A stretch of DNA of 59,088 nucleotides from an uncultured Solirubrobacteraceae bacterium (GTDB taxonomy: Bacteria; Actinomycetota; Thermoleophilia; Solirubrobacterales; Solirubrobacteraceae). This document shows, in pieces, positions 40,943-50,217 of this stretch; the first letter of the stretch is position 1, and every line of letters begins with the position of its first letter. Both the position numbers and the translations under genes were made by a program. The stretch spans positions 1-59,088 of the forward strand of contig CADCVR010000065.1 in assembly GCA_902806205.1 (NCBI GenBank). The letters run 5' to 3'. The notes under the pieces were generated by a model, which was not told the DNA's origin, made no database searches, and saw only the letters and a program-made list of their open reading frames with translations.

Positions 40943-41658
40943 GCTCGCGCCTGATCGACCAGGGCGCCGACGACGCGGCTCGTCTCGTCCGCCTCGGGGT
41001 GCCACTGCACCCCGAGCACGAAGCGCTTGCGGGGATCCTCGAGGGCCTCGGGCAGCTCGTCGCGCGCCGCCCTCCCGGTCACCTCGAGCCCCGTGCCGAG
41101 GCGGTCGACGCCCTGGTGGTGATGGGACTTCGTCGGGTGGACGGCCTCCCCCGCCGCCCGCTCGGCCAGGGATCCCCGCACCAGTACGACGTCGTGGTCG
41201 TTGCCCGCGAAGGTCCCGACGCTGCGGCGGTGCTCGTCGTGGTCGACGACGTCGGGCAGGTGCTGCAGCAGTGTGCCGCCGCGCGCCACGTTGAGCACCT
41301 GCATCCCGCGGCAGATGCCGAGCAGCGGGAGGTCGCGCTCGAGCGCCCGGCGGGCCAGCGCGAGCTCGAAGACGTCCCGCTCGGGCACCCAGTCCACGGT
41401 GGTCGGGTGCGGCTGTTGCCCGTAGGTGGCCGGATCGAGGTCGCCGCCTCCGGCCAGGACGAGGCCGTCGAGGAGCTCCAGCAGCCCGTCGGGCTCGTCG
41501 GCGACCCGCGGGTCCGGCGGCAGCAGGAGCGCCAGGCCGCCGGCGCGCTGCACCGCCTGCACGTAGGAGTACGGGCTGAACGCGGCGACCTCGTGCCACA
41601 CCCCGAAGCGGACGGGCTCGAGGCTCGTGCAGACACCGACGACGGGACGGGTGTTCAT
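40921..41658 (-). CDS. Class I glutamine amidotransferase-like gamma-glutamyl hydrolase (peptidase C26, PuuD-like)
   Basis: About 245 residues from ATG 41658. Motifs: DGLVLAGGGDLDPATYG, the nucleophile Cys in LLGICRGMQVLNV, the HHHQGVDRLG loop and the catalytic His/Glu in GVQWHPE. Hydrolyses gamma-glutamyl amides such as gamma-glutamyl-GABA in polyamine breakdown, though no other polyamine genes are adjacent. It is divergent from the enoyl-CoA hydratase gene. Confidence 0.88.
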   Translation of the reverse strand: MNTRPVVGVCTSLEPVRFGVWHEVAAFSPYSYVQAVQRAGGLALLLPPDPRVADEPDGLLELLDGLVLAGGGDLDPATYGQQPHPTTVDWVPERDVFELALARRALERDLPLLGICRGMQVLNVARGGTLLQHLPDVVDHDEHRRSVGTFAGNDHDVVLVRGSLAERAAGEAVHPTKSHHHQGVDRLGTGLEVTGRAARDELPEALEDPRKRFVLGVQWHPEADETSRVVGALVDQARAYAASRS

Positions 41659-41731
41659 CCCGGCCACAGTAGGCGGCGCCTCGTGTTCCCCACGGCGGAG
41701 TCCCGTGTCCATGCGCCCTAGCATCGCGGCC

Positions 41732-42550
41732 ATGAGCACCTATGAGCTGGCCCGCGCCTACGAGACGGTGAACCTCCACCGCGCGGGCGGCGTCGCGAGA
41801 ATCGAGTTGAACCGCCCGATCTCGATGAACGCGTGGAACCGCCAGCTCGGGCTCGACCTGCTCGACGCCGTCGAGGCCACGGCCGCCGACCCGGGAGTGC
41901 GCTGCGTGCTGCTCACGGGCGCCGGCAAGAGCTTCTCCTCGGGGGCCGACCTCAAGGACATGCACCAGCAGGAGCTCACCGCGGACGGGCGGCCGGACGT
42001 CTACAAGGTGCTGACGGAGCGCTATCACCCGATCATCACGGCGCTGCGCACGATGGAGAAGCCCGTCGTGGCCGCGGTCAACGGCCCCGCGGTGGGCATC
42101 GGCCTGTCGCTCGCCCTGGCGGCCGACCTCGTCGTCGCGGCCGAGCGCGCCTACTTCCTGCTCGCCTTCGTCAACATCGGATTGGTTCCCGACGGCGGCT
42201 CCTCGGCCTTCGTCTCGAACCGCATCGGCTTCCCGCGCGCGATGGAGCTCGCGATGCTCGGCGAGCGCCTCCCGGCGACCCGGGCCCTGGAGTGGGGGCT
42301 CGTCAACCGCGTCTGGCCTGACGACGAGTTCGCGCAACGATCAGAGGCGCTGGCCGCCCGCCTGGCCGCCGGGCCGACCCGCTCCTACGCCGGCTCCAAG
42401 CGCCAGCTCAACGCGTGGATGGAGCGCGGGCTGGCGGCCCAGCTCGAGCTGGAGGCCTCCATCCAGCGCGAGGTGGCGCAGTCCGGCGACTTCCTCGAGG
42501 GGGTCTCGGCGTTCGTGCAAAAGCGCCAAGCCGTCTTCGAGGGCAGCTGA
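41732..42550 (+). CDS. Enoyl-CoA hydratase/isomerase family protein
   Basis: 272 residues. Crotonase fold: NRPISMNAWN (CoA-binding), SFSSGADLKDM (oxyanion hole), NGPAVGIGLSLALAADLVVA (second oxyanion strand) and GLVPDGGSSAFVSNRIG. The catalytic glutamate of hydratases is replaced by Asp/Gly here (VPDGGS), as often in isomerase-type members, so the exact reaction is open. Fatty-acid or aromatic degradation is likely. It precedes the cox genes but is not coupled to them. Confidence 0.88.
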   Translation: MSTYELARAYETVNLHRAGGVARIELNRPISMNAWNRQLGLDLLDAVEATAADPGVRCVLLTGAGKSFSSGADLKDMHQQELTADGRPDVYKVLTERYHPIITALRTMEKPVVAAVNGPAVGIGLSLALAADLVVAAERAYFLLAFVNIGLVPDGGSSAFVSNRIGFPRAMELAMLGERLPATRALEWGLVNRVWPDDEFAQRSEALAARLAAGPTRSYAGSKRQLNAWMERGLAAQLELEASIQREVAQSGDFLEGVSAFVQKRQAVFEGS

Positions 42551-42583
42551 AGCGTGCCGCGTTGCGACCGCTGAAGCGCTTCG

Positions 42584-43570
42584 GTGAATAGACTGCGCTC
42601 CGCTTTGGGTCAGACAACCAGGAACCGCTCCCGCCGACTGGCCCCCTGGCTGGCCGCCACGTTCGCCGTCGCCCTCGCGCTCGGGTTGCCGGGCGTCGCC
42701 GCCGCGGACTTCTGGACGCCGGAGAGCGGCGGTTCGCCGCAAGCCGACGCGATCGACAACCTCTACAAGTTCACCCTGGTCCTCGCCGCGGTGATCTTCT
42801 TCGGGGTCGAGGGCGCGCTGTTCTACTCGCTGTACAAGTTCAAGGCCCGCAAGGGCGCCGTCGCAGCGCAGATCCGGGGCAACACCCGCCTGGAGATCGC
42901 CTGGACGATCGGGGCGGCGGTCATCGTCCTGGTCCTCGCCGTGGCGACGTTCATCCAGCTGCCCGCCATCCGCATCCCGGAGAACTCCAACGCGACCGAG
43001 GGCCTCGACCTGGCCTCGAGCGGCGTCGCTCCCGGCGTCCTGGTCGCCTCGGGCCCCCAGCAGCGCCTTCCGCCGAACGGCAAGTCGCTGAACATCAAGG
43101 TCAACGGCCAGCAGTACATCTGGCGCTACACGTATCCCGACGGCGACGACAACACCCTGAACAACCCCTTCTCCTACGAGGAGATGGTGGTTCCCACCGA
43201 GACGACCGTCACCCTCGAGATCCAGGCCCAGGACGTCGCCCACTCGTGGTGGATCCCGAAGCTCGGCGGCAAGTTCGACGCCATCCCGGGCTACACGAAC
43301 TACACCTGGTTCAAGGTCCCCGCCGCGCTGGAGGGCACGTCGTTCCGCGGCCAGTGCGCCGAGCTCTGCGGGCGCAACCACGCGAACATGACCGCGCGCG
43401 TGCGGGCGGTCAGTCCCGCCGACTTCGAGGCGTACATCGCCCAGCGCAGACAGGACACCAAGGCGGCCGACGAGGCCGCCGCCAAGCAGCGCAAGGAGGT
43501 CGAGGCCCCCGCGGCCGAGCAGCCCGACGCCGACAAGACGTCCGGCCCGACCGCCTCGCCCGGGCCGTAA
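42584..43570 (+). CDS. ctaC: Cytochrome c oxidase subunit II (first set)
   Basis: 328 residues. A signal-like N-terminus, two membrane helices (FTLVLAAVIFFGVEGALFYS; EIAWTIGAAVIVLVLAVATF), then a periplasmic-side cupredoxin domain with the CuA ligands: His in DVAHSWW and the CAELCGRNHANM cluster. It takes electrons from cytochrome c or a cupredoxin. No fused cytochrome c domain. The C-terminus is charged and Ala-rich. GTG 42584 follows a GAAGCGCTTC palindrome. First gene of the A1 oxidase set. Confidence 0.93.
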   Translation: MNRLRSALGQTTRNRSRRLAPWLAATFAVALALGLPGVAAADFWTPESGGSPQADAIDNLYKFTLVLAAVIFFGVEGALFYSLYKFKARKGAVAAQIRGNTRLEIAWTIGAAVIVLVLAVATFIQLPAIRIPENSNATEGLDLASSGVAPGVLVASGPQQRLPPNGKSLNIKVNGQQYIWRYTYPDGDDNTLNNPFSYEEMVVPTETTVTLEIQAQDVAHSWWIPKLGGKFDAIPGYTNYTWFKVPAALEGTSFRGQCAELCGRNHANMTARVRAVSPADFEAYIAQRRQDTKAADEAAAKQRKEVEAPAAEQPDADKTSGPTASPGP

Positions 43571-43588
43571 GGACGTAGGGAGACTTCC

Positions 43589-45343
43589 ATGGCTACCACC
43601 GAGACCCCGGCCCCGAGCAGCACCGCCGCCGCCCCGCCCGCCCTTCCCCAGATCGTCGCCCACAAGGTCGAGCGCCCGAACACGGGCTGGACCTCGTGGG
43701 TGACCACGACCGATCACAAGAAGATCGGGATCATGTACCTGGTCCTGACGTTCGTCTTCTTCATCCTCGGGGGTGTCGAGGCGCTGCTCATCCGCCTGCA
43801 ACTCGCCCAGGCCGACAACACGCTGCTGTCGCCGCAGACCTACAACGAGCTGTTCACGATGCACGGGACGACGATGATCTTCCTGTTCGTCGTGCCCATC
43901 TGGGCCGGATTCGGCAACTACTTCGTGCCGTTGATGATCGGGGCGCGGGACATGGCGTTCCCGAAGCTCAACGCGATGTCGTTCTGGATGCTGCTGATGG
44001 GCGGGATCGTCTTCTACGCCTCGATATTCTTCTCCCCGCCGGAGTGCGGCTGGACCTGCTACTCGCCGCTGAGCTCGTCGAACTACCTGCCGACCTCGGG
44101 GGTCGACGCCTGGATCTTCCTGATCCACCTCACCGGCATCTCGTCGTTGATCGGCGCGATCAACTTCTACGCGACGATCGCCAACATGCGCGCCCCCGGC
44201 CTGGGCTGGGGGCGCCTGCCGCTGTTCGTCTGGACGATCCTGACCTACTCGATCCTGCTGATCCTCGCGCTGCCGGTCATCGCGGCCGCCGTCACGCTCC
44301 TCTTGACCGACCGCCACTTCGGCACGCACTTCTACGACCCGTCGTCGGGCGGCTCGCCCCTACTGTGGCAGCACCTCTTCTGGTTCTTCGGGCACCCGGA
44401 GGTCTACATCATGATCCTGCCGGGCTTCGGGGTCGTGTCGGAGGTCCTCCCGGTCTTCGCGCGCAAGCCGATCTTCGGCTACAAGGCGATCGCGGCGGCC
44501 ACGGTGGTCATCGCCTTCCTCGGGCTGCTCGTCTGGGCCCACCACATGTTCGCGACGCCCTCGCCCACGATCGTGCTCGTGTTCTTCATGATGAGCTCGT
44601 TCCTGATCGCCGTCCCGACGGGCGTGAAGATCTTCAACTGGATCGCCACGCTGTGGCGCGGGACGATCGAGTACAAGACCCCGCTGCTGTTCAGCGTCGG
44701 CTTCATCGGGACGTTCCTGATCGGCGGTATCACGGGCGTCTTCCTGGCCATCTTCCCCGTCGACTGGCAGCTCACGGACACGTACTTCGTCGTGGCCCAC
44801 CTGCACTACGTCCTCGTCGGCGGCTCCGTGTTCACGATCTTCGCGGGGCTCTACTACTGGTTTCCGAAGATGACCGGCCGGATGATGTTCGAGGGCCTCG
44901 GAAAGACGTCGTTCTGGCTCATGCTCGTCGGCTTCCACACGACGTTCTTCGTCCAGCACGCGATCGGCCTCGACGGCATGCCGCGGCGCGTCTATGAGTA
45001 CCCCGACGTCGGCAACCTCGAGCTGTACAACCAGATCTCGACCGTCGGCTCGTTCATCCTGGCGACCGGCATCGGGGTGACCGTCTTCAACGTGTACCGG
45101 TCGCTGAAGAAGGGGCCGATCGCCGGTCCCGACCCCTGGAAGGGCAACACGCTGGAGTGGTACACGCAGTCGCCTCCGCCGGCGAACAACTTCGACTCCG
45201 TGCCGCGCATCCGCTCCGTCGAACCGATGAAGGACATCCGTCGCCAGGTCGCCCGCCAGGGTGAGCCGGCCGAGCCGCAGGTGCCCATCGCCTCCGCGTC
45301 GACGGCGCCCGAGCAGGGGCTGCAGCCCTCCTCGGGCGGATAG
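43589..45343 (+). CDS. ctaD: Cytochrome c oxidase subunit I, A1 type
   Basis: 584 residues with 12 or more membrane helices. Heme a ligands: His in FTMHGTTMIF and in VVAHLHYVLVGG; CuB ligands in FGHPEVY and WAHHMF. The proton-channel residues are the A1 kind: Glu in FGHPEVYIMIL (D-channel), the NYFVPLMIGARDMAFP Asp and Lys in PTGVKIFNW (K-channel). Reduces O2 to water and pumps protons. Good GGGAG ribosome site, 18 bases after ctaC. Confidence 0.96.
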   Translation: MATTETPAPSSTAAAPPALPQIVAHKVERPNTGWTSWVTTTDHKKIGIMYLVLTFVFFILGGVEALLIRLQLAQADNTLLSPQTYNELFTMHGTTMIFLFVVPIWAGFGNYFVPLMIGARDMAFPKLNAMSFWMLLMGGIVFYASIFFSPPECGWTCYSPLSSSNYLPTSGVDAWIFLIHLTGISSLIGAINFYATIANMRAPGLGWGRLPLFVWTILTYSILLILALPVIAAAVTLLLTDRHFGTHFYDPSSGGSPLLWQHLFWFFGHPEVYIMILPGFGVVSEVLPVFARKPIFGYKAIAAATVVIAFLGLLVWAHHMFATPSPTIVLVFFMMSSFLIAVPTGVKIFNWIATLWRGTIEYKTPLLFSVGFIGTFLIGGITGVFLAIFPVDWQLTDTYFVVAHLHYVLVGGSVFTIFAGLYYWFPKMTGRMMFEGLGKTSFWLMLVGFHTTFFVQHAIGLDGMPRRVYEYPDVGNLELYNQISTVGSFILATGIGVTVFNVYRSLKKGPIAGPDPWKGNTLEWYTQSPPPANNFDSVPRIRSVEPMKDIRRQVARQGEPAEPQVPIASASTAPEQGLQPSSGG

Positions 45344-45354
45344 GGCCGAAGGTC

Positions 45355-46257
45355 ATGGAGGCCTCCACCGCGAGCGCGACGCTCGCCCCCGGGCGCAGCG
45401 CTGCGCGGCAGCTGTTCGGCGACTACCTCGAGCTCACCAAGCCGAAGGTCCAGTCGCTGCTGCTGCTCACCACCGCGACGACCATGCTGGTCGCCGGCAC
45501 GCCGTCCTTGGAGCTGATCCTCATCACCTGCCTGGGCGGCTACCTCTCCGCGGGCGGGGCCGGCGCGGTCAACCACTTCTACGACCGCGACATCGACCTG
45601 GCGATGGCCCGCACGGCCGACCGTCCCGTGCCGTCGGGCCGCGTCGCGCCGGCCGCGGCGCTGATCTACGGCTGCGTGCTGGCCGCGCTCGGCTTCGGGC
45701 TGCTGTGGTGGCAGGTCAACCTGCTCGCCGCGGGCCTGAGCTTCTCCGGCTTCTTGGGCTACGTCTTCGTCTACACGATCTGGCTCAAGCGCCGCACCCC
45801 GCAGAACATCGTGATCGGTGGTGCCGCGGGGGCCGTGCCGCCGCTCGTCGGCTGGGCGGCGACGACGGGCTCGGTGTCCGGCACCGCTCTCTACCTGTTC
45901 GCGATCGTGTTCTTCTGGACGCCACCGCACTTCTGGGCGCTCTCCATCCTCATGAAGGAGGAGTACGCGAAGGTCGGGGTGCCGATGCTCTCCGTCGTGC
46001 GCGGCGAGGCCGAGACGCGGAAGCAGATCCTGCTCTACACGATCCTGCTCTACGCGGTGACCCAGTTGCCGTTCTGCGCGGGGGGCTTCGGAGCGATCTA
46101 CCTCGTGTCCTCCCTCGTGCTCGGCGGCGGCTTCATCGTCGGCGCCGTCGCGCTCTATCGCCGCGCGGACCGCCAGACCGCCCTGCGCCTGTATCTCTTC
46201 TCCCTGGCCTACCTCGCGGGTCTGTTCGTCGCGATGGTGGCCGACGCCAAGCTCTGA
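45355..46257 (+). CDS. ctaB: Protoheme IX farnesyltransferase (heme O synthase)
   Basis: 300 residues, about nine membrane spans. Adds a farnesyl group to heme b for heme-copper oxidases. Prenyltransferase Asp motifs: NHFYDRDIDLAMARTADRPV and, later, YTIWLKRRTPQN with the FFWTPPHFWALSI loop. It sits 11 bases after ctaD and serves both oxidase sets in this window; no ctaA (heme A synthase) is present here. Confidence 0.95.
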   Translation: MEASTASATLAPGRSAARQLFGDYLELTKPKVQSLLLLTTATTMLVAGTPSLELILITCLGGYLSAGGAGAVNHFYDRDIDLAMARTADRPVPSGRVAPAAALIYGCVLAALGFGLLWWQVNLLAAGLSFSGFLGYVFVYTIWLKRRTPQNIVIGGAAGAVPPLVGWAATTGSVSGTALYLFAIVFFWTPPHFWALSILMKEEYAKVGVPMLSVVRGEAETRKQILLYTILLYAVTQLPFCAGGFGAIYLVSSLVLGGGFIVGAVALYRRADRQTALRLYLFSLAYLAGLFVAMVADAKL

Positions 46258-46279
46258 CACGCCGTAGAATCGAGACTCC

Positions 46280-46393
46280 GTGGACCGAAAACTCGCGCGC
46301 AGAAACATCCGCTCCGGCCTCATCACGGGGGCCGTGTGCTTCTTCATGTTCGGCATGACGTTCGTCGCCGCACTGATCTACGTCTCACCATGA
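46280..46393 (+). CDS. 37-residue single-span peptide of the first cox set
   Basis: VDRKLARRNIRSGLITGAVC continues into a hydrophobic helix (FFMFGMTFVAALIYV) and stops. A basic N-terminus and one span suggest an assembly factor or small subunit with the N-terminus in the cytosol. Its stop overlaps the ATG of the next gene (ATGA), so translation is coupled. It is too short for most gene callers. Confidence 0.65.
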   Translation: MDRKLARRNIRSGLITGAVCFFMFGMTFVAALIYVSP

Positions 46394-46620
46394 GCGTGCC
46401 CGAGAAGGACGTCGCGCCGGCCGGCGAGGAGATCCACCTCCCCGGCGGCTCGCTGCAGCCCCTCGGCCTGGCGGTGGGCTTGACGCTCGCGATCGTCGGC
46501 GTCACGACGTCGATGACCCTCGTCTTCGTCGGTCTGGCACTGAGCGTCGCCATGCTCTACGGCTGGATCCGCGACGCGCGCCGCGAGTACCGCGAGCTGC
46601 CGGCCGAGCACGACCACTGA
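46390..46620 (+). CDS. Small two-span membrane protein, probable cytochrome oxidase subunit IV-like
   Basis: 76 residues: an acidic N-terminus with IHLPGGSLQPL, two hydrophobic helices (LGLAVGLTLAIVGVTTSM and LVFVGLALSVAMLYGWI), and a charged tail (RDARREYRELPAEHDH). Position and layout match the small subunit IV proteins of actinobacterial aa3/caa3 oxidases. Coupled to the preceding 37-residue gene. Confidence 0.65.
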   Translation: MSVPEKDVAPAGEEIHLPGGSLQPLGLAVGLTLAIVGVTTSMTLVFVGLALSVAMLYGWIRDARREYRELPAEHDH

Positions 46621-46732
46621 CGCCCGCAGAAGTATGTGCGTATCCTGACGCTCGGAGTGCCGACGCGCCAAGCTGACGGGTTGTCAGGCGCCAGGGTCAT
46701 CTTGTCCGGCCCGGCGCAGCGTATCTGAGTAC

Positions 46733-47131
46733 ATGCAGCGACCGGCCACCATCCGTCACCGAACCAGCCTCTACGAGGATGCCGTCACGATCGTCGAAGG
46801 AGAGTTCCAGTCCGACCTCTCGCTCGACGACATCGCGCGCCGCGTCGCGTCGTCGCGGCGCCAGTTGCAGCGCGCCTACGCGGAGATCGGGCGTACGACG
46901 TTCCGCGAGCACCTCACCGCCGTCCGCATGGACCGCGCCGCGGACATGCTCGACGGCCGCGGGCCGACCGTGCGCGAGGTCGCGCACCGCGTCGGCTATC
47001 GCCAGCCTGCGCAGTTCGCCAAGGCGTTCCGCCGCCACCACGGCCTCGCCCCGTCGGACTATCGCGCGCGCCGCCGCTTCACGGGCGCGGGCGCGGCCGT
47101 CCCGGCCGACGGGATCGCCCAGGCAGCTTGA
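46733..47131 (+). CDS. AraC-type HTH regulator (DNA-binding domain only)
   Basis: 132 residues. A double HTH as in AraC family proteins: LDDIARRVASSRRQLQRAYA and VREVAHRVGYRQPAQFAKAF, ending FRRHHGLAPSDYR. There is no ligand-binding domain, so it may be controlled by expression level or a partner. It lies between the two oxidase sets and is a candidate regulator of the downstream A2 set. Confidence 0.85.
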   Translation: MQRPATIRHRTSLYEDAVTIVEGEFQSDLSLDDIARRVASSRRQLQRAYAEIGRTTFREHLTAVRMDRAADMLDGRGPTVREVAHRVGYRQPAQFAKAFRRHHGLAPSDYRARRRFTGAGAAVPADGIAQAA

Positions 47132-47272
47132 GCTCCCGACGCCCAGCAGACCCCTCGGGTCGTCCTGCGGACCGGCGCCGGCGGGTGAAAGACAGGTGGT
47201 CAATGGTACGAACGCGCCCGGGTTCACGGGGCGGATTGCACGGCAGCCGCCCCGGAAGCTAGTGTCGGGCCC

Positions 47273-48124
47273 ATGGGGGAGGAGAGGCGAGGCAGCCGCA
47301 ACAGCCGCACGGTGGTCGTCGAGATGTTCGTCATCGGCACCGTCGCCTCGCTGGCGGGGATCGCGCTCGGTTCGGCGATCGAGTGGTTTCCCGCGCAGGC
47401 CTCGTCTCAGGCCGGCCCGATCGACACGCTCTGGGACGTCCTGGTCATCTGCTCCGTGCCGATCTTCGTCGGCGTGGTCATCGTCGTCGTCTACGCCGCA
47501 CTGCTGTTCCGCCAGCGGCCCGGTGAGGAGAACCTCGACGGGCCGCCCATCCACGGCAACACGACGATCGAGATCGTCTGGACGGTCCTCCCGGCCCTGC
47601 TGCTGGTCGTCCTGTGCGTCTACGCCTACGTCGTGCTGCTGGACATCGAGCAGAAGCCGGCGCAGGCCGCGACCCCCGAGATGAAGATCGACGTCTACGG
47701 CGAGCAGTTCGCCTGGACGTTCAAGTACGCCGGAGCGAACGGCAAGCCGTTCACCACGACGCAGCTCTACCTCCCGCAGGACCGCTCGGTGAAGTTCGAC
47801 GTGCACTCCAAGGACGTCATCCACGACTTCTGGGTGCCTGCCTTCCGCATGAAGATCGACGCGGTGCCCGGCATCACGACCGCGTACCGCGTCACGCCGA
47901 CCAAGCTCGGCATCTACCCCGTGGTCTGCGCCGAGCTCTGCGGCCTCGGCCACGCCTACATGCGCCAGACTGCACGCGTGCTGCCCACGGACGCGTTCGA
48001 CACGTGGCTCGAGAAGGAGTCGGCCGAGGACAACCCCCCCGCCGGCGGCAAACCGGTTGCCGGCGGCGCCACGGGCGCCACGGGAGGCGGCGGCTCCGAC
48101 GCCGCCGAGGGCGACGCCGGATGA
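47273..48124 (+). CDS. ctaC: Cytochrome c oxidase subunit II (second set)
   Basis: 283 residues. Two N-terminal membrane helices (FVIGTVASLAGIALGSAIEW and DVLVICSVPIFVGVVIVVVY), a third hydrophobic stretch before the CuA domain, and CuA ligands in VIHDFWVP and CAELCGLGHAYM. The C-terminal tail is a Gly/Ala/Thr repeat (GGATGATGGGGS). Differs from the first ctaC in length and tail, as expected for a separate oxidase rather than a recent duplicate. ATG 47273 lies close to a small overlapping frame at its 3' end. Confidence 0.92.
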   Translation: MGEERRGSRNSRTVVVEMFVIGTVASLAGIALGSAIEWFPAQASSQAGPIDTLWDVLVICSVPIFVGVVIVVVYAALLFRQRPGEENLDGPPIHGNTTIEIVWTVLPALLLVVLCVYAYVVLLDIEQKPAQAATPEMKIDVYGEQFAWTFKYAGANGKPFTTTQLYLPQDRSVKFDVHSKDVIHDFWVPAFRMKIDAVPGITTAYRVTPTKLGIYPVVCAELCGLGHAYMRQTARVLPTDAFDTWLEKESAEDNPPAGGKPVAGGATGATGGGGSDAAEGDAG

Positions 48125-48285
48125 GCGTTCCTGCCGTGCTGATCACGATCACCCGCCCCCGGGCGGGGAGGCGCGCGGTGACGCCCGCTGCGGACCCGCC
48201 CGGTACCTTCAACGACATCTTGAGCCCGGCCGCTCGAAGCCGTCACCGCGTACCTCGTCGACTCAACGAAGAAGTGAGCGCCTGA
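48121..48285 (+). CDS. Possible 54-residue linker ORF between ctaC2 and ctaD2
   Basis: A frame opens with ATG 48121 inside the ctaC2 stop (ATGA) and ends TGA at 48283-48285, overlapping the ctaD2 ATG (TGATG). It reads MSVPAVLITITRPRAGRRAV then an Arg/Pro-rich stretch. Both overlaps would be ideal for coupling, but the sequence has no clear fold and may be chance. Confidence 0.3.
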   Translation: MSVPAVLITITRPRAGRRAVTPAADPPGTFNDILSPAARSRHRVPRRLNEEVSA

Positions 48286-50192
48286 TGCCCGTCACCCTCC
48301 GCCAACCGGGCTGGTCGCGAGCCAGCGCCTCCATGGTGCTCGGCCTCGCGTTCTCCTACGCCCTGTCGATCGGCGCCCGGGCGATCCTGGGCTACGACCC
48401 GCTGCTCGACGGCGAGTCCGTGATGCGGATCGCCCTGATCAGCGTCCCGTTCTTCTTCCTGGTCGGCCTGGGCTGCTTCAGCTACTGGTTCCGCTGGGCT
48501 TCGGGGGCGCCGACGGTGCCCGAGGACCACTCGGGTCACGGCGCCAAGAGCTGGAAGAGCTACTTCTACCCGAACACCGACCACAAGGTCATCGGGATCC
48601 AGTACGTCGTCACGTCGTTCTTCTTCATGTTCGTCGGCGGCCTGCTGGCGATGCTCATCCGGGCCGAGCTCGCGGCACCGGGCCGTCAGTTCGTCGATTC
48701 CAACGCCTACAACGGGCTCTTCAGCGTCCACGCGTCGCTGCTGATCTTCCTGTTCATCATCCCGGTCTTCGCGGGGCTGGCGAACTACGTGCTGCCGCTG
48801 ATGATCGGCGCGCCCGACATGGCCTTCCCGCGGCTGAACGCGCTCTCGTACTGGCTGCTGCCCGTGGCGGGCACGATGATGATGCTGTCGTTCTTCGCGC
48901 CCGGCGGGTCCTTCGCCACCGGCTGGACGGCCTACGCGACGCTGTCGAACACCGCGCCGCTGGGGCAGGAGTTCTTCACCATAGGCGTGCAGTTCGCGGG
49001 AGCCAGCTCGATCGCGACCGCGCTGAACTTCCTGGTGACGATCATCACGATGCGCGCGCCCGGGATGTCGTTCTTCCGGATGCCGCTGCTGGTGTGGGCG
49101 AACTTCTCCACGTCGCTGCTGGTCGTCATCGCGACCCCGTTCGTCGCCGCGTCGCAGTTCTTCGTGCTGCTCGACCGCTCTCTGGGCTTCAACTTCTTCG
49201 ACCATGGCCAGGGCGGAGACGTGCTGATGTACCAGCACGTCTTCTGGTTCTACTCCCACCCCGCGGTCTACATCATGATGCTGCCGGGCTTCGGGATCGT
49301 CTCGGAGATCCTCGCGGTCAAGTCACGCAAGCCGGTCTTCGGCTACCGGATGATGGCCTTCTCCCTGCTGGCGATCGTCGCGCTGGGCTTCACGGTCTGG
49401 GCGCACCACATGTTCGTCAGCGGCATGCAGACATGGATCCGGGTGCCGATGATGGTGACCACCGCGATCATCGCCGTGCCCACCGGGATCAAGATCTTCT
49501 CGTGGCTGGCGACGATGTGGAAGGGCGTGCTGAAGCTCGACACCCCAATGCTCTTCACGATGGGCTTCTTGACGATGTTCGTGCTCGGCGGCATCTCGGG
49601 CGTGATGCTCGCGATGATCCCGCTGACGATCCACGTCAGCGACACCTACTTCATCGTCGCCCACATCCACTACGTGCTCTTCGGCGGCTCCCTGTTCACC
49701 ATCTTCGCGGGCGTGTACTTCTGGTTTCCCAAGATGACGGGGCGGATGTACGACGAGAAGCTCGGCAAGCTGCACTTCTGGTTGACGTTCATCTTCTTCA
49801 ACGCGACGTTCGCGCCCATGCACGTCATCGGTGTCCAGGGGATGCCGCGAAGGGTCGCCGACTACGCCGAGCAGTTCGCCTCGTGGAACCTCGTGATCTC
49901 ACTGGCGGCCTTCGGCACGGGGATCTCGTCGCTGGTGTTCGCCTACAACATGGTCGCCTCCTGGCGGGGCGGCCCGCGGGCGGAGTCGAACCCCTGGCGG
50001 TCGCTGACCCTCGAGTGGCAGGTCAGCTCGCCGCCGCCGATCTTCAACTTCGACGAGATCCCGACCGTGGTGGGTGGGCCCTACGAGTACGGCGTTCCCG
50101 GCGCGGTGCACGGGGTCTTCGGCGGCTCTCCGACCACCGCGGGGCCCGGTCGTCGCGGTCCCGCCACGACCGCCGGCGCTCCGTCGGCCTAG
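48285..50192 (+). CDS. ctaD: Cytochrome c oxidase subunit I, A2 type
   Basis: 635 residues. Two extra N-terminal spans precede the core fold. Heme and copper ligands are conserved: LFSVHASLLIF, WAHHMF and VAHIHYVLFGG. The D-channel glutamate is absent; the helix reads FWFYSHPAVYIMMLPG, the YSHPxVY form that defines A2-type heme-copper oxidases, while the K-channel Lys (PTGIKIFSW) is kept. A different enzyme from the A1 copy at 43.6 kb, not a duplicate. ATG 48285 overlaps the stop of a small upstream frame. Confidence 0.94.
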   Translation: MPVTLRQPGWSRASASMVLGLAFSYALSIGARAILGYDPLLDGESVMRIALISVPFFFLVGLGCFSYWFRWASGAPTVPEDHSGHGAKSWKSYFYPNTDHKVIGIQYVVTSFFFMFVGGLLAMLIRAELAAPGRQFVDSNAYNGLFSVHASLLIFLFIIPVFAGLANYVLPLMIGAPDMAFPRLNALSYWLLPVAGTMMMLSFFAPGGSFATGWTAYATLSNTAPLGQEFFTIGVQFAGASSIATALNFLVTIITMRAPGMSFFRMPLLVWANFSTSLLVVIATPFVAASQFFVLLDRSLGFNFFDHGQGGDVLMYQHVFWFYSHPAVYIMMLPGFGIVSEILAVKSRKPVFGYRMMAFSLLAIVALGFTVWAHHMFVSGMQTWIRVPMMVTTAIIAVPTGIKIFSWLATMWKGVLKLDTPMLFTMGFLTMFVLGGISGVMLAMIPLTIHVSDTYFIVAHIHYVLFGGSLFTIFAGVYFWFPKMTGRMYDEKLGKLHFWLTFIFFNATFAPMHVIGVQGMPRRVADYAEQFASWNLVISLAAFGTGISSLVFAYNMVASWRGGPRAESNPWRSLTLEWQVSSPPPIFNFDEIPTVVGGPYEYGVPGAVHGVFGGSPTTAGPGRRGPATTAGAPSA

Positions 50193-50217
50193 GCCTGAGC
50201 ACTAAGGAGGCTTTCGC

